A stretch of 64,000 bases of DNA from [Clostridium] leptum DSM 753. Its GTDB lineage: Bacteria; Bacillota; Clostridia; Oscillospirales; Acutalibacteraceae. Shown in pieces: positions 33,005 through 42,543 of this stretch (its first letter is position 1; every line of letters begins with the position of its first letter). The stretch spans positions 1 through 64,000 of the forward strand of contig DS480344.1 in the NCBI GenBank assembly GCA_000154345.1. Reading direction: 5' to 3'. The notes beneath the pieces were generated by a model that did no database searches, was not told where the DNA came from, and saw only the letters and a list, made by a program, of their open reading frames with translations. The position numbers and the translations under genes are program-made.

Positions 33005-34813
33005 TTATTTAATTGACGGAAAATATGGTTCCTTAGGAATTGTAAGTATGACCTTAGTGTAATGATGTAGAACACTTTCAATTCTAATACCGAACTCTTT
33101 CCCAAACAGCAGTTGTATACGCCGATTTACGCTGCTTAGGCCAAAAGAGCGAAGATGGTCGTTTTCGCACGAATCGCGAAGACTGTTCTGCAGATTTTTT
33201 AGTGTTTCAGAATCCATTCCCACACCATTGTCGATAACGCTAAAGATCAGATGATCTTCCAAGTTTTTTAATTGTATCACGATTAAACCCTTGGTTTGTT
33301 TTTCCTTAATTCCGTGGTAAATTGCATTTTCTAAGATTGGTTGAAGAGTTAATTTGGAAATACACCAATTTTCCGTGCCTTCACATTCTTCTATCCGGTA
33401 ATCTAAGTATTCCTGGTAACGTAACTTTTGAATGTATAGATACTGCCGGCACAGTTCCAACTCGTTTTGTATTGAAATAATATCGTTGCCGTTATTCAAT
33501 GAAATTCGATAGAATACAGCCAATGCGGAGATCGCTTCGCTCGCAGTCTCATTCAGATCCAAATCCACTAAGGATTTAATTGTTTCCAAGGTGTTATAAA
33601 GAAAATGCGGCTTTACCTGAGATTGGATTAACTGAAGCTGGTATTGATTTTTTTCTTCCTGCTTTTGATAAACCTCATCTAGCAATGCGCGGACTTTTTT
33701 TGTTAGGTTGTTAAATCCCGTATAAAGGATAGCCATTTCGTCTTTGGAATGGGTAATGACAGTTTGATTTAAATCTCCCTTGGATACCCGTGCCATTGCG
33801 TTTGAAAGAGTATGAATTGGTTTGGAAATTGTGTAAGAAACCCAAAAAGATAGGACCAAAGTAATAACACAAGCGAGAATTCCAATTATAAGCGTAAAAC
33901 GGTTGACTGCTTCCTGCCCTTGCAATAAGGAGTTTAGCGAAACCGCATTTATGACCCGCCAGTTAGTACCTTCGTACATTTTTGAGGTGTATAAAATATC
34001 GGTGCTGCCGGTTCCACCTGACAGGATCATATTTCCGTTTTCACACAACTGGCGGTAATTTTCCTCGGAGATATGTTCCCCGACGGAAAAATCCGTTCCG
34101 ATCAGTTCTTTTTCTGAAGAAGATAGCACGATGTTGTTTTCGTTAAGCACATAAAAGCTGGTTTGTGTATCGGCCGGCATATTTTCTTCAAAAATAGCAG
34201 CGAAGGAGCTTTCGTTCACAAAAAAGGCTACATAACCAATCGTAGCTAAATTATCCAAATCCACTACAGATTTAGAAACCACCATTTTAGGGATAGTAGG
34301 GTTATTGGGTATGTCCTCGGTAATCATGAAAGGCCCTTGAATGATACAATTGTTTTTTGGATTGATATTACTAAAATAGTTTTTCCCTAAGACGGCGGCG
34401 GTAGGAGCGGTGTTATATCCGCTTGCGCCGAAAAATTTATTGTCTATCGCCACAAGATCCCACATAGCGATGTTACGATTGATTCCTAAAATGGAATTTA
34501 CCGATTTGTTCAACGTGGTGCGAAGTTGATATTGAGCCGTGGCGCTTTGCGGAGGTGTTTTGTATTTTTTCAGCATTGCAATGACATTAGGATTTACCGC
34601 CACTGTAGTAGCATAGTCGAATATGTGTGTGATTTTTGCGTCTAGGTTATTCATAATCAAAGCTAATTCCCGCTGGCTGGTTTGGATTGCGTTTTCCACA
34701 TTAGCATTTCTGGTCACTTGATTGGTGATAACAGAAGTGAAGATCAAAATACAGATGATCAATAAGGAATAGATGATAAAGATTTTATAACGAATCGAAA
34801 AAACGTTTTTCAA
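33005..34813 (-). CDS. YesM-type sensor histidine kinase
   Basis: A 602-aa membrane kinase. The first membrane helix is at residues 10-30, an extracellular sensing domain (probably dCache) fills 31-300, and the second helix (LIIGILACVITLVLSFWV) is near 308-325, followed by HAMP. The dimerisation/His box is QSQVKPHFLYNTLETI with His403. The ATPase domain has YHGIKEKQT (N box) and VIDNGVGMD (G1). TTG start after AATAGGAGG. A -10-like TATAAT lies on the minus strand at 34907-34902. It would sense an extracellular sugar or the sugar-loaded binding protein. Confidence 0.92.
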   Translation of the reverse strand: MKNVFSIRYKIFIIYSLLIICILIFTSVITNQVTRNANVENAIQTSQRELALIMNNLDAKITHIFDYATTVAVNPNVIAMLKKYKTPPQSATAQYQLRTTLNKSVNSILGINRNIAMWDLVAIDNKFFGASGYNTAPTAAVLGKNYFSNINPKNNCIIQGPFMITEDIPNNPTIPKMVVSKSVVDLDNLATIGYVAFFVNESSFAAIFEENMPADTQTSFYVLNENNIVLSSSEKELIGTDFSVGEHISEENYRQLCENGNMILSGGTGSTDILYTSKMYEGTNWRVINAVSLNSLLQGQEAVNRFTLIIGILACVITLVLSFWVSYTISKPIHTLSNAMARVSKGDLNQTVITHSKDEMAILYTGFNNLTKKVRALLDEVYQKQEEKNQYQLQLIQSQVKPHFLYNTLETIKSLVDLDLNETASEAISALAVFYRISLNNGNDIISIQNELELCRQYLYIQKLRYQEYLDYRIEECEGTENWCISKLTLQPILENAIYHGIKEKQTKGLIVIQLKNLEDHLIFSVIDNGVGMDSETLKNLQNSLRDSCENDHLRSFGLSSVNRRIQLLFGKEFGIRIESVLHHYTKVILTIPKEPYFPSIK

Positions 34814-35028
34814 TTTTTATTCCTCCTATTAATCCGCCATGATATATCTTCCTGAACATTGCTTTTTTCTGAAAAAACAAGCGTTATTTTTCCAAATAGT
34901 CATTATAATACCTGCTTAAAATAAGATTTGCAATGTCTTCCAAAGTATAGTATATAATATTTATTGAAAAATAAAAGGATTTTGGTAAAAGATTACGAAG
35001 ATATTCTGAGCCGTCTGAATATTTTCCA

Positions 35029-35057
35029 TTTTCAAATAGCAATTTTATAAATATAAT
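35029..35057 (+). promoter_or_regulatory. Promoter of the first sugar operon
   Basis: TTTTCA, a 17-bp spacer and TATAAT lie about 30 bases before the binding-protein start. The 10-mer CATTTTCAAA spanning the -35 region recurs in the promoter of the second sugar operon (58142-58151). A weak -35 fits dependence on an activator such as the YesN protein. Confidence 0.6.
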
Positions 35058-35088
35058 GAAATCACAAAAAAACAAGGAGGTTACAGTT

Positions 35089-36438
35089 ATGAAACGCAAA
35101 GGAAGATTATGCGCATTGATTTTGGCATTGGTATTGGCCTGCACAGGGTTCAGTGCATGCAGCAATGGAGGCGGAGAAAGCTCAACCTCAGTTCCGGAAT
35201 CCGGAAGTTCTGCGCTGGAAAGCGGCGGGACAGACGCGTCTGACGAGGCTTTGTCGATTCATTACCTGAGCGCAAGAGGCGCCAATGAGGGAACGATTCA
35301 ATCACTACAAAAAATTGCGGACGAGTATCAAGAGACTCATCCCAATTTCAATTATGAGGTTGAAATTATCTCTGACCGTTCCTCCTATCTACAAAAGCTC
35401 AGGATTCTTGCTTCCAGTGATGAATTGCCAGAGTGGTTTGATTCCGACGCAGATTCCTTTTATGCCGAATTGGTGGGCAAGGACGCGGTGGCCGATGTCG
35501 GCGCTTTGTACGACGAACTGGGCGTTGCCGATGATTTTTACACCGTTGCCAAGGACTACCAGCGTTTGTCGGACGGTTTTTTGGGATTGATTTCCTGGCA
35601 GGCAAACACGGAATATTTCTGGTATAACAAGACTGTTTTTGAGGCTGCCGGCGTTACCGAAACACCGAAAACCTTTGATGAATTTTTTGCAGCCTGTGAC
35701 AAAATCAAAGCGGCCGGCACTACCCCCGTTGCCATGGCCGGCGGTGACACCTGGCCTCTGTTGCGCTGGGCGGCGTTTGTTCCTTTCCGTACAGCGGGCA
35801 ATGATTTCATTGAAAAGGCCCGGGTAGGCGAGGAGTCCTTTGGTTCTGATACCGGTATGGAAGCAGCCGCATTTGTCCAGAAAGCGGCCGGTTATTTCCA
35901 GGAAGGCTGGAGCACCGCAGACAGCGCTACCTGTGTAAATCTGGTGACCACCGGACAAGCCGCGATCATTTATGACGGTACTTGGCAGCTTCCTTATTTC
36001 GTGGACGAGAACATGGAGCTAAAAGAAGATATTGGATATTTCCCCTTGCCTTCCGTGTCCAATAAGGACGTGACGTCAGCTTCCGATTATTGGGCTCATG
36101 CCGGTATCGGTACCGCAGTCCGCAAGGATGCGATGACCGATGAGATGAAGAATTATTTTTCATTCCTGTTTGGAAAATATGCGGATGTATGTATGTACGA
36201 CTTTAATACCGTTCCTTCTATGAAGCCCACCATCCGCGACGATCTTTCTGATTTGTATCAGGAAATGCTGGATAATTTCGGAAACGTAAATACTTATGCT
36301 TATTGCTGGGATGTACGGATTGACGCTGCCAGCAATGAGGTGCTGGGGAGGGAAACACCCAACCTAGCCTTGGGCAGCATTACGCCGGAAGAATGGGCTG
36401 CGGCTCTTGACGAAGCTGTAAAACAAAATGTAGGTTAA
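35089..36438 (+). CDS. Sugar ABC transporter solute-binding lipoprotein
   Basis: A 449-aa extracellular lipoprotein that captures an oligosaccharide for import. The signal peptide ends in the lipobox TGFSAC, followed by a Gly/Ser linker. It is a CUT1-type family 1 binding protein (IQSLQKIADEYQETHPNF, then WYNKTVFEAAGVTETPKTFD and GGDTWPLLRWAAF). ATG start after AAGGAGGTTACAGTT. It heads an operon with two permeases and an arabinofuranosidase, so arabino-oligosaccharides are the probable cargo. No ATPase is encoded nearby; a shared MsmX-type ATPase elsewhere is likely. Confidence 0.92.
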   Translation: MKRKGRLCALILALVLACTGFSACSNGGGESSTSVPESGSSALESGGTDASDEALSIHYLSARGANEGTIQSLQKIADEYQETHPNFNYEVEIISDRSSYLQKLRILASSDELPEWFDSDADSFYAELVGKDAVADVGALYDELGVADDFYTVAKDYQRLSDGFLGLISWQANTEYFWYNKTVFEAAGVTETPKTFDEFFAACDKIKAAGTTPVAMAGGDTWPLLRWAAFVPFRTAGNDFIEKARVGEESFGSDTGMEAAAFVQKAAGYFQEGWSTADSATCVNLVTTGQAAIIYDGTWQLPYFVDENMELKEDIGYFPLPSVSNKDVTSASDYWAHAGIGTAVRKDAMTDEMKNYFSFLFGKYADVCMYDFNTVPSMKPTIRDDLSDLYQEMLDNFGNVNTYAYCWDVRIDAASNEVLGRETPNLALGSITPEEWAAALDEAVKQNVG

Positions 36439-36450
36439 TCGTTGATCTAA

Positions 36451-36488
36451 GGAAACCCGGAAGCCGAGAAAGCGTCTTCCGGGTTTCC
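36451..36488 (+). promoter_or_regulatory. Intergenic stem-loop after the binding-protein gene
   Basis: GGAAACCCGGAAG and CTTCCGGGTTTCC form a perfect 13-bp stem with no T-run. Hairpins at this position typically protect the binding-protein mRNA end, so that more binding protein than permease is made. Confidence 0.7.
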
Positions 36489-36514
36489 ACTATCAGCAAT
36501 TAAAGGAGGTAGCC

Positions 36515-37384
36515 ATGAAACCGAAAAACCGTCTAGTGCCCTGGCTGTTTTCCACGCCGGCGCTGGCTATTTACATTTTTACTGTTTTAGTCCCTGTAGT
36601 CTGGTCGATGGTATACAGCTTTTTTGACTATAACGGCGTGTCAAATATGAATTTTGTCGGGCTCGATAATTATTTTCAGTTGTTCCAGGATAAGGTGTTT
36701 AAAACCTCGGTGATGAATAACCTGATTTTTATGGCAATCAGTACCGTTTTCCAATTATTTATGGGTTTGCTGCTGGCGACGATTCTTACAAGCATTACCA
36801 AAGGCAACAACATTTTAAGAGTCGCTTATTTTATTCCCTGTATTATATCCTCTATGGCTATCTGCCAGATCTTTGTAAAGCTTCTTTCCGTACAGCCGGA
36901 AGGAGTTCTGGCCGCTTTGATGAAAGCCATGGGAATGGCGCCGGTAGCCGTATTATCCGACCCCAAGCTGGCGCTCCTAGTTGTTTCAATTATTGATGGC
37001 TATAAGTTCTGTGGGATTTATATGGTTATTTTTTATTCCGCGTTCCTGTCAGTGGACCAAGAGGTCATTGAGGCCGCCTACATAGACGGATGCAGCTGGT
37101 GGCAGTCTTACTGCTACATTAAGCTACCAATGATTAAAAATATTTTCTTTGTCGTGCTGGTCCTGCTGGTTAACGGTACGCTGAAGGGCTTTGATATTTC
37201 TTATATATTGACATCCGGGGGCCCGGGGACATCAAGCGAACTGGTGGCAACGTACTTATACAAAACCGCCTTCAGCTCTATGAAATACGGATACGGCAGT
37301 ACCATCGCAGTCTTCCTTGTTGTAGAATGCCTGCTGGCGGTGGGAATTGTACGGTTTATTGCCAGCAGGACGGAAAGGGAGTGA
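36515..37384 (+). CDS. Sugar ABC transporter permease (MalF type)
   Basis: A 289-aa membrane protein with six hydrophobic segments; the first follows KPKNRLVPWLFSTPALAIYI. The EAA loop is EVIEAAYIDGCSWWQSYCYI (about residue 180-200), which contacts the ATPase. ATG after AAAGGAGGTAGCC. It forms the channel with the second permease seven bases downstream. Confidence 0.92.
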   Translation: MKPKNRLVPWLFSTPALAIYIFTVLVPVVWSMVYSFFDYNGVSNMNFVGLDNYFQLFQDKVFKTSVMNNLIFMAISTVFQLFMGLLLATILTSITKGNNILRVAYFIPCIISSMAICQIFVKLLSVQPEGVLAALMKAMGMAPVAVLSDPKLALLVVSIIDGYKFCGIYMVIFYSAFLSVDQEVIEAAYIDGCSWWQSYCYIKLPMIKNIFFVVLVLLVNGTLKGFDISYILTSGGPGTSSELVATYLYKTAFSSMKYGYGSTIAVFLVVECLLAVGIVRFIASRTERE

Positions 37385-37391
37385 GATTATT

Positions 37392-38231
37392 ATGACTCAA
37401 TTGACTGCGGGAAAGCCTTTGCGGGTCTTTTTTTATACCCTACTGATTATTATCGTATTGATACAAATCTATCCCATTTTTTGGGTAATAAGCTCCAGCT
37501 TGAAGACATCGGAGGAATTGGTTCAGGCGTCGTATACCCTTCCCCATAGTTTCTATTTTGGGAATTATATACGGGTGCTTACCGAATCCAAGTTGCCTTT
37601 GTATTTTTTAAACAGCATCATTGTGGCGGTATCCGTTCTTCTGGGCATTGTGGTGATTGGGGCTCCTGTGGCCTTTGCCATCAGCAAGCTACGCTTTAAG
37701 CAGTCGAAAACGCTGATGTCCTTCTTTCTGATGGGCATGATGATTCCCATTTTTGCAAGCTTGATCCCTATGTTCCGTATTTACAACGTTGTAGGGCTAC
37801 GCAATACCTATTTGTCTTTAATCCTTCCCCAGATTGGTTTTAATCTGCCGATCAGTATTTACCTATATGTCGGGTTCATGAAATTTATCCCCGATGCGAT
37901 TCATGAGGCGGCGGTCATTGACGGAGCGGGCGCTTTTCAGGTGTTTTCCCGTATTATTTTTCCCATGTCCAAGAACACTACCATTACCGTGGTGACTTAC
38001 AACTTTGTTTTTGTGTGGAATGAGTTTACCTTCGCCAACACCTTTATGACGAAAAGCGAGATGAAAACCTTGCCCAATGGTTTAAATGATTTTATAGGTG
38101 CCATGGGTTTTGTGGACTGGGGCGCCACTTTCGCGGCCATTACCCTAGCGATTCTGCCCACACTGGTGATCTATTTCTTCCTGAACAAAAACGTGATGGA
38201 AGGTATGGCTGCCGGTGCGGTCAAGAGCTGA
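37392..38231 (+). CDS. Sugar ABC transporter permease (MalG type)
   Basis: A 279-aa membrane protein with about six helices. The typical N-terminal IYPIFWVISSSLKTSEEL is followed by a periplasmic-side loop, and the EAA motif is DAIHEAAVIDGAGAFQVFSR. ATG chosen at 37392 because GGGAGTGAG precedes it; an upstream in-frame ATG lies inside the first permease. It is the partner of the MalF-type permease. Confidence 0.92.
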   Translation: MTQLTAGKPLRVFFYTLLIIIVLIQIYPIFWVISSSLKTSEELVQASYTLPHSFYFGNYIRVLTESKLPLYFLNSIIVAVSVLLGIVVIGAPVAFAISKLRFKQSKTLMSFFLMGMMIPIFASLIPMFRIYNVVGLRNTYLSLILPQIGFNLPISIYLYVGFMKFIPDAIHEAAVIDGAGAFQVFSRIIFPMSKNTTITVVTYNFVFVWNEFTFANTFMTKSEMKTLPNGLNDFIGAMGFVDWGATFAAITLAILPTLVIYFFLNKNVMEGMAAGAVKS

Positions 38232-38264
38232 GCAGAGAGTAATACAGAAAGGAAACGAATAAGT

Positions 38265-39764
38265 ATGAAATGTAGCATTAACATTAAACGTAGACTGGGC
38301 CGCAGGAACGAGATGATCTACGGCCATTTTATCGAACATTTTCACCGTCAGATTTACGGCGGTGTCTATGACCCCGGTAACCCGCTGTCCGACGAGGACG
38401 GACTGCGTAAAGATGTATTGGAGGCGATGCGCGGCATCAAGGTGCCCGTTCTTAGATGGCCAGGAGGCTGCTTTGTCTCCTCCTACAATTGGAAAAAGGC
38501 AGTGGGGCCTAAACGTACACCTTTCTTTGATAAAGCTTGGCGGGTTGAGGATCCCAATACCTTTGGTACCGACGAGTATGTAAAAATGTGCCGCAAGATT
38601 GGGTGTGAGCCGTATATTTGTACCAATGCAGGAACTGGCACAGCGGAAGAAATGAGCGACTGGGTAGAATACTGTAACCTAGAAACCGAAGGAGAATTCG
38701 CTAAATGGCGGATAGAAAACGGTAATCCAGAGCCCTTTTCTGTGAAATACTGGAGTATTGGAAACGAGAACTACGGTGGCTGGGAAATCGGCGCAAAATC
38801 CGCGGAAGAATGGGGAAGGCTGGTTTTAGAAGCTGCCAAAATGATTAAGCATGTGGATCCTACCACAGAACTGACTGCAGCGGCTTTAGCAGACTTAGAC
38901 TGGAATATCAATTTATTAAAGCACTGTGGGAATCGGCTCGATTGGATTTCAATCCATAAATACTGGGATATGATCCACGAAACCAATGCTTGCGCCGGCT
39001 ATGAGCAGGTGATGGCCTATACCAACGACCTGGAGACGGACATTAATAAGGTGCGGGGACTGCTTACCGCCATGGGGCTGGAGAAGCAGATCAAAATCGC
39101 TTATGACGAATGGAACTTGAGAGGATGGTACCATCCTAACGCCCATACCGTTAAGCAAGGAATCCGAAAGGAGGATTATTTATATCCTCGGGACAAGAAT
39201 GACGACAACAGCCTTTATACCATGGCAGATGCGGTATTTTCCGCCTGTTTCTTAAATACCTGTAATCGGAACTGCGATTTAGTGGGAATGGCAAATTTCG
39301 CACCAATTGTTAATACAAGAGGCTGTATCTATACCCACAAGGATGGAATTGTTCTTCGCAGCACGTATCATGTGTTCGATCTATACGTAAATTATTTAGG
39401 TGAACAAATTCTGGATGTTTGGGAAGAAGATCCTAAACAAATGACAGTGATCGACCGGCTGGGAGAAAAAACGGAGATTGATGAACTGGATGTGATAGCG
39501 ACCTATCGGGAAATGGAAAAATTAGTGGCAATAGCAGCAGTAAACAAAAACGCTGAAGCTACCAGGCAGCTTGAATTATCAATTCAGGGCGAATTTGCGG
39601 GCCGGGAATACAGAATTTGCAGCGTAAATGGAGAGAATGTGAATTCCTATAACGATATTGGCAGTGAACAGGTAAAGCTTGTCGTAGAGGACTGGAAACC
39701 TATGCCGACGCCTGCGGCGTTTGAACTCGCCCCACATTCGGTCAATGTAATTCAGATTAGATAA
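38265..39764 (+). CDS. Alpha-L-arabinofuranosidase, GH51
   Basis: A 499-aa cytosolic glycosidase that removes alpha-L-arabinofuranosyl groups from imported arabino-oligosaccharides. The N-terminal IYGHFIEHFHRQIYGGVYD and RWPGGCFVSSYNW are family signatures. The acid/base is Glu168 in WSIGNENYGG and the nucleophile Glu282 in IAYDEWNLRGW. There is no signal peptide, so it acts on sugars brought in by the transporter encoded just upstream. ATG after AGAAAGGAAACG. It is the last intact gene of the operon. Confidence 0.95.
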   Translation: MKCSINIKRRLGRRNEMIYGHFIEHFHRQIYGGVYDPGNPLSDEDGLRKDVLEAMRGIKVPVLRWPGGCFVSSYNWKKAVGPKRTPFFDKAWRVEDPNTFGTDEYVKMCRKIGCEPYICTNAGTGTAEEMSDWVEYCNLETEGEFAKWRIENGNPEPFSVKYWSIGNENYGGWEIGAKSAEEWGRLVLEAAKMIKHVDPTTELTAAALADLDWNINLLKHCGNRLDWISIHKYWDMIHETNACAGYEQVMAYTNDLETDINKVRGLLTAMGLEKQIKIAYDEWNLRGWYHPNAHTVKQGIRKEDYLYPRDKNDDNSLYTMADAVFSACFLNTCNRNCDLVGMANFAPIVNTRGCIYTHKDGIVLRSTYHVFDLYVNYLGEQILDVWEEDPKQMTVIDRLGEKTEIDELDVIATYREMEKLVAIAAVNKNAEATRQLELSIQGEFAGREYRICSVNGENVNSYNDIGSEQVKLVVEDWKPMPTPAAFELAPHSVNVIQIR

Positions 39765-39766
39765 AT

Positions 39767-41108
39767 TTGATAGTGTTTTCTAACCCACAGGGAGGATTTT
39801 TTAAACGCAGGCATTTGTTTCATTACGCAAATATGCTATTTGGGGCAAATTCAAAGGAAGGGGAGACCACGGAAAACCTTGCTGAAGAAAATACCAGATT
39901 TGTCAGCAGTGTGGAGGAGAATGCGTGGTGGTATATTCCCAGCTTTTCCACCAAAGAGGGAGAGGGGCTTTTTGAGTTTATGCGGCTACAGGAGACCAAT
40001 CCGGAGAACAGAACGCACGCCATCTACCGCTGAATACTGGTACCGGTCGAGGAAACGTGGGCTTATCGCATACAATGTGAAAATAGTCGTCCATATCTCA
40101 CGGTAAAGGATGAATCTTCCGAGGAAAAGGCATGGATTGTTCAGATTCAAAAACCCGGAAATGTAGCCCTGTGGAATGTTGCCGAAGTGAAGAAGGGTCA
40201 GTTCAGTATTATCAACTATCGGACTGGGAAGGCTATAACTAGGGGAACTCCAGGACAATATGGCATAGCAGGAGGTGTTTATGAGGTTTAAAAAGAATAT
40301 GTAGGAACGGAAGATCAGCTGCGGGGCATTGATTATGTGCTGGAAAACCGTCAATTACATAACGTGAACATCGATAATGCGATTAAAAACGGTACGGTAA
40401 CGGCCAATCATAAAACCTCGGCAAGTAGTGAAAATGTATCTCTATTTTCTGGAAACAGCTTTATTATGCCGGATAAAGAGGTAACTATAACAGATGATTT
40501 TGTCCGTCTTGCTGTTTCGGGAGTCTCGATCAAGACCCAGCCAAATCAAACGGTCTATGAAGTAAATAACCAGCTTATCCTAGCGGGACTGTGCAGGAAT
40601 TAACCTATGCAGGCAAGAACGCGACTTTTGCCGTAAACGTGAAGAAAGCCGAAGAGCCTGCACCTGAGGTAACTCTGGAATCCATCACGTTTTCCCGCCC
40701 GACCAAGACCGAGTATAGGATTGGCGAAAAGCTGGATTTAATCGGATTGGTAGTAATTGCCCATTACAGCGATGGTAGCTATCAAGAGGTAACGGATTAT
40801 GAAGTAAGCGGCTTTGATTGCATGGAGGCGGAAAAGAGACAATTACTGTCCGTTACGTAGAGGACGGAATTACGGAACTTGTTCAATTTGAATTAATTGT
40901 TCAAGCAAAAGGCACCTCTAGTGCGGGTTCCGATTCAAATGATCCTTCTGACTCTAATCCTAATGCCCCGTCTGAGAGTAATACAAATAGCAACAAGCCT
41001 CAGACTGGAGACAGCTTCCCAATGGTTACTGGAATCGGCGTAGGCATTATTGCTCTTGGCTGTCTTGGAACGCTGATTACTCTCAGAAAAGGAGGCGGAG
41101 TGAGATAA
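39767..41108 (+). pseudogene. Decayed sortase-anchored surface protein
   Basis: One reading frame from 39767 to 40603 is broken by in-frame stops at 40031 and 40289; coding then shifts frame near 40595 and again near 40840 before ending at 41108. Recognisable pieces are a ricin-lectin-like stretch (GQFSIINYRTGKAI), an InlB-repeat-like piece, an Ig-like repeat (TEYRIGEKLDLIGLVVIAHY), a Ser/Asn/Pro linker, the sortase signal KPQTG and a membrane anchor. The Ig repeat and anchor resemble those of the intact protein at 51031. The 5' end lacks a signal peptide, so it is also truncated. Confidence 0.8.
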
Positions 41109-41218
41109 TTAACTTTTTCTTGCGTTTATTAAGTTGTTAATTCCATATAACTTTCCAACAAAAATAATCAGCTAAATATCTTTTTTAAGATTTAAAATGA
41201 ATTTTTAATACTTACCCT

Positions 41219-41270
41219 AAAACCGCTTAGATAGAACAGTAATGTTTTATCAAGGCGGTTTTCATTTTTT
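41219..41270 (+). terminator. Rho-independent terminator
   Basis: AAAACCGC and GGCGGTTTT pair around an inner GATAGAAC/GTTTTATC stem, followed by CATTTTTT. It closes the sugar operon and surface-protein remnant. Confidence 0.75.
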
Positions 41271-41591
41271 AGTAACAGGATTAAAAGCTTTATTAACAAC
41301 AACAAATTGGCTTAATTTCTATGGGATTTCGGATGAAAGGAATAAGTATAACTGAAGAAATATATGTGACTATGATATTCCTTTCCAAACAATAGATTTG
41401 TATTAAGGTGCTTTTCCGGTTAAAAAAAGCAGTAGAACAACGCAGTTAGAGGAACTGGTAAATTTCCGATAAGCCTAAAGGAAATCGGGGAAACAATACT
41501 CTGGACGTTTTATTTGTATAACCTGAAAATTAACTGCCGCGGACCTCCGGCAATCTGAATTAAAAAATTCAGATTGAACGGAGGAAAAGAA
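41271..41591. other. AT-rich gap between sugar block and ICE tail
   Basis: No gene is credible here. A perfect 10-bp inverted repeat, AATCTGAATT and AATTCAGATT (41552-41561 and 41566-41575), lies just before the GGAGG site of the next gene and could regulate its translation or mark a protein site. No promoter or target-site repeat is convincing. Confidence 0.5.
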
Positions 41592-42014
41592 GTGGCGTAC
41601 AACAAAGCCAGAGCCGAGAAAGAATGGCTCAAATGGAAAGCAACAGAAGAAGCACAACTCAGAGAATTAAGGGTGGATGAGGATACGATCCAGCGTCTGC
41701 ACTATTACGATTGGGAAAGCTTTAAGGCGGAAAGGAACTATCAGAGGTGGAACGTACAGTCGGAAGAATACATAAACCAGCAGATCACGGAAGATCAGCC
41801 GGAGATTACAACCACTGAACAGCTTTTAGACGAGATAGAAAGCCCGGAGCTTTATACAATGCTTTCCAAAGTGGACAAGCTTACCCTTAGAATTATCCTC
41901 ATGAAGATCGAAGGGTTCAGCAACAGGGAGATAGCGGCTTCTCTCGGAATGGAGGAATACGCTGTCAATATGCGAATCTACCGACTGCGAAAAAATTTTA
42001 AAAAATATTTTTAA
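41592..42014 (+). CDS. Sigma-70-like helix-turn-helix protein
   Basis: A 140-aa protein with GTG start eight bases after CGGAGG. The N-terminal half is charged and helical, while the C-terminal part is a region-4-like HTH (TLRIILMKIEGFSNREIAAS, then EYAVNMRIYRLRKNFKKYF). Such proteins are common near the end of Clostridial ICEs and are thought to control the integration/excision genes. It lacks sigma region 2, so it probably acts as a DNA-binding regulator rather than a full sigma factor. Confidence 0.8.
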   Translation: MAYNKARAEKEWLKWKATEEAQLRELRVDEDTIQRLHYYDWESFKAERNYQRWNVQSEEYINQQITEDQPEITTTEQLLDEIESPELYTMLSKVDKLTLRIILMKIEGFSNREIAASLGMEEYAVNMRIYRLRKNFKKYF

Positions 42015-42019
42015 CCAGC

Positions 42020-42456
42020 GTTATATTTTGGTGTTTCACAGTGGCTATAGGGTGAAAGGGAAAAATCCCTTCACTCGCAGCTTGAAAAGTGAATACCAGC
42101 CATGCGGGTACGTTCCCGTCCAGGCGAGCGACGCCGGGGAAAGCGCCAAGACGGAACCGAAGCGCAAGCAGCCGTTCCATGATAGGACAGCGGTCTGCGC
42201 TTTCGGTTCCAGAGCGATCCCTTTTGTCCGAAAAGAGGCAGGGTCCGCCTTTTCGCCACGACCCTGGACGGGGTATCATGATACATACTATCGTCTGCCC
42301 ACACGTCAGATGGGCTGGCCTACCTTGGGTTGTAATCAGCAAGACCCTTGGAAAACCAGTGAACGGCTTGTCAGCCGCAAGCCTGCCTGCATGGTTCCCA
42401 AATGCTGGGGGGCGGGCAGCAAATACAGCATGAAAAGGATCATTTAATTCAGATTT
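42020..42456. ncRNA. Hairpin-rich stretch, candidate structured RNA
   Basis: About 430 bases without a credible gene but with many pairings: GTGAAAGGGA/TCCCTTCAC (42052-42074), GGAACCGAAGCGCA/TGCGCTTTCGGTTCC (42153-42210) with nested CCG/CGG and TCC/GGA pairs, CAGGGTC/GACCCTG (42239-42266), palindrome GTATCATGATAC (42273-42284), GGCTTG/CAAGCC near 42365, and TGCTG/CAGCA near 42405. Several frames are open at once on both strands, which is typical of GC-rich structured sequence rather than a gene. It lies between the sigma-like gene and the helicase. The strand is uncertain; the plus strand is more likely. Confidence 0.35.
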
Positions 42457-42543
42457 TTGCCGTTGGCAGCAAATCCATGCGGCGCGGGTGAAACCGCGCC
42501 GTATCAGTGTGCTGCCAGCGGACGGCGGGAAGAAGGTGCCGGA

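Noticed and set aside
42028..42447. Three overlapping open frames above 75 codons (plus and minus strand) in the gap after the sigma-like gene
   Set aside because: No frame has a ribosome binding site and all are Arg/Gly/Pro-rich; several open frames at once point to GC-rich structured DNA. Treated as a candidate RNA instead.
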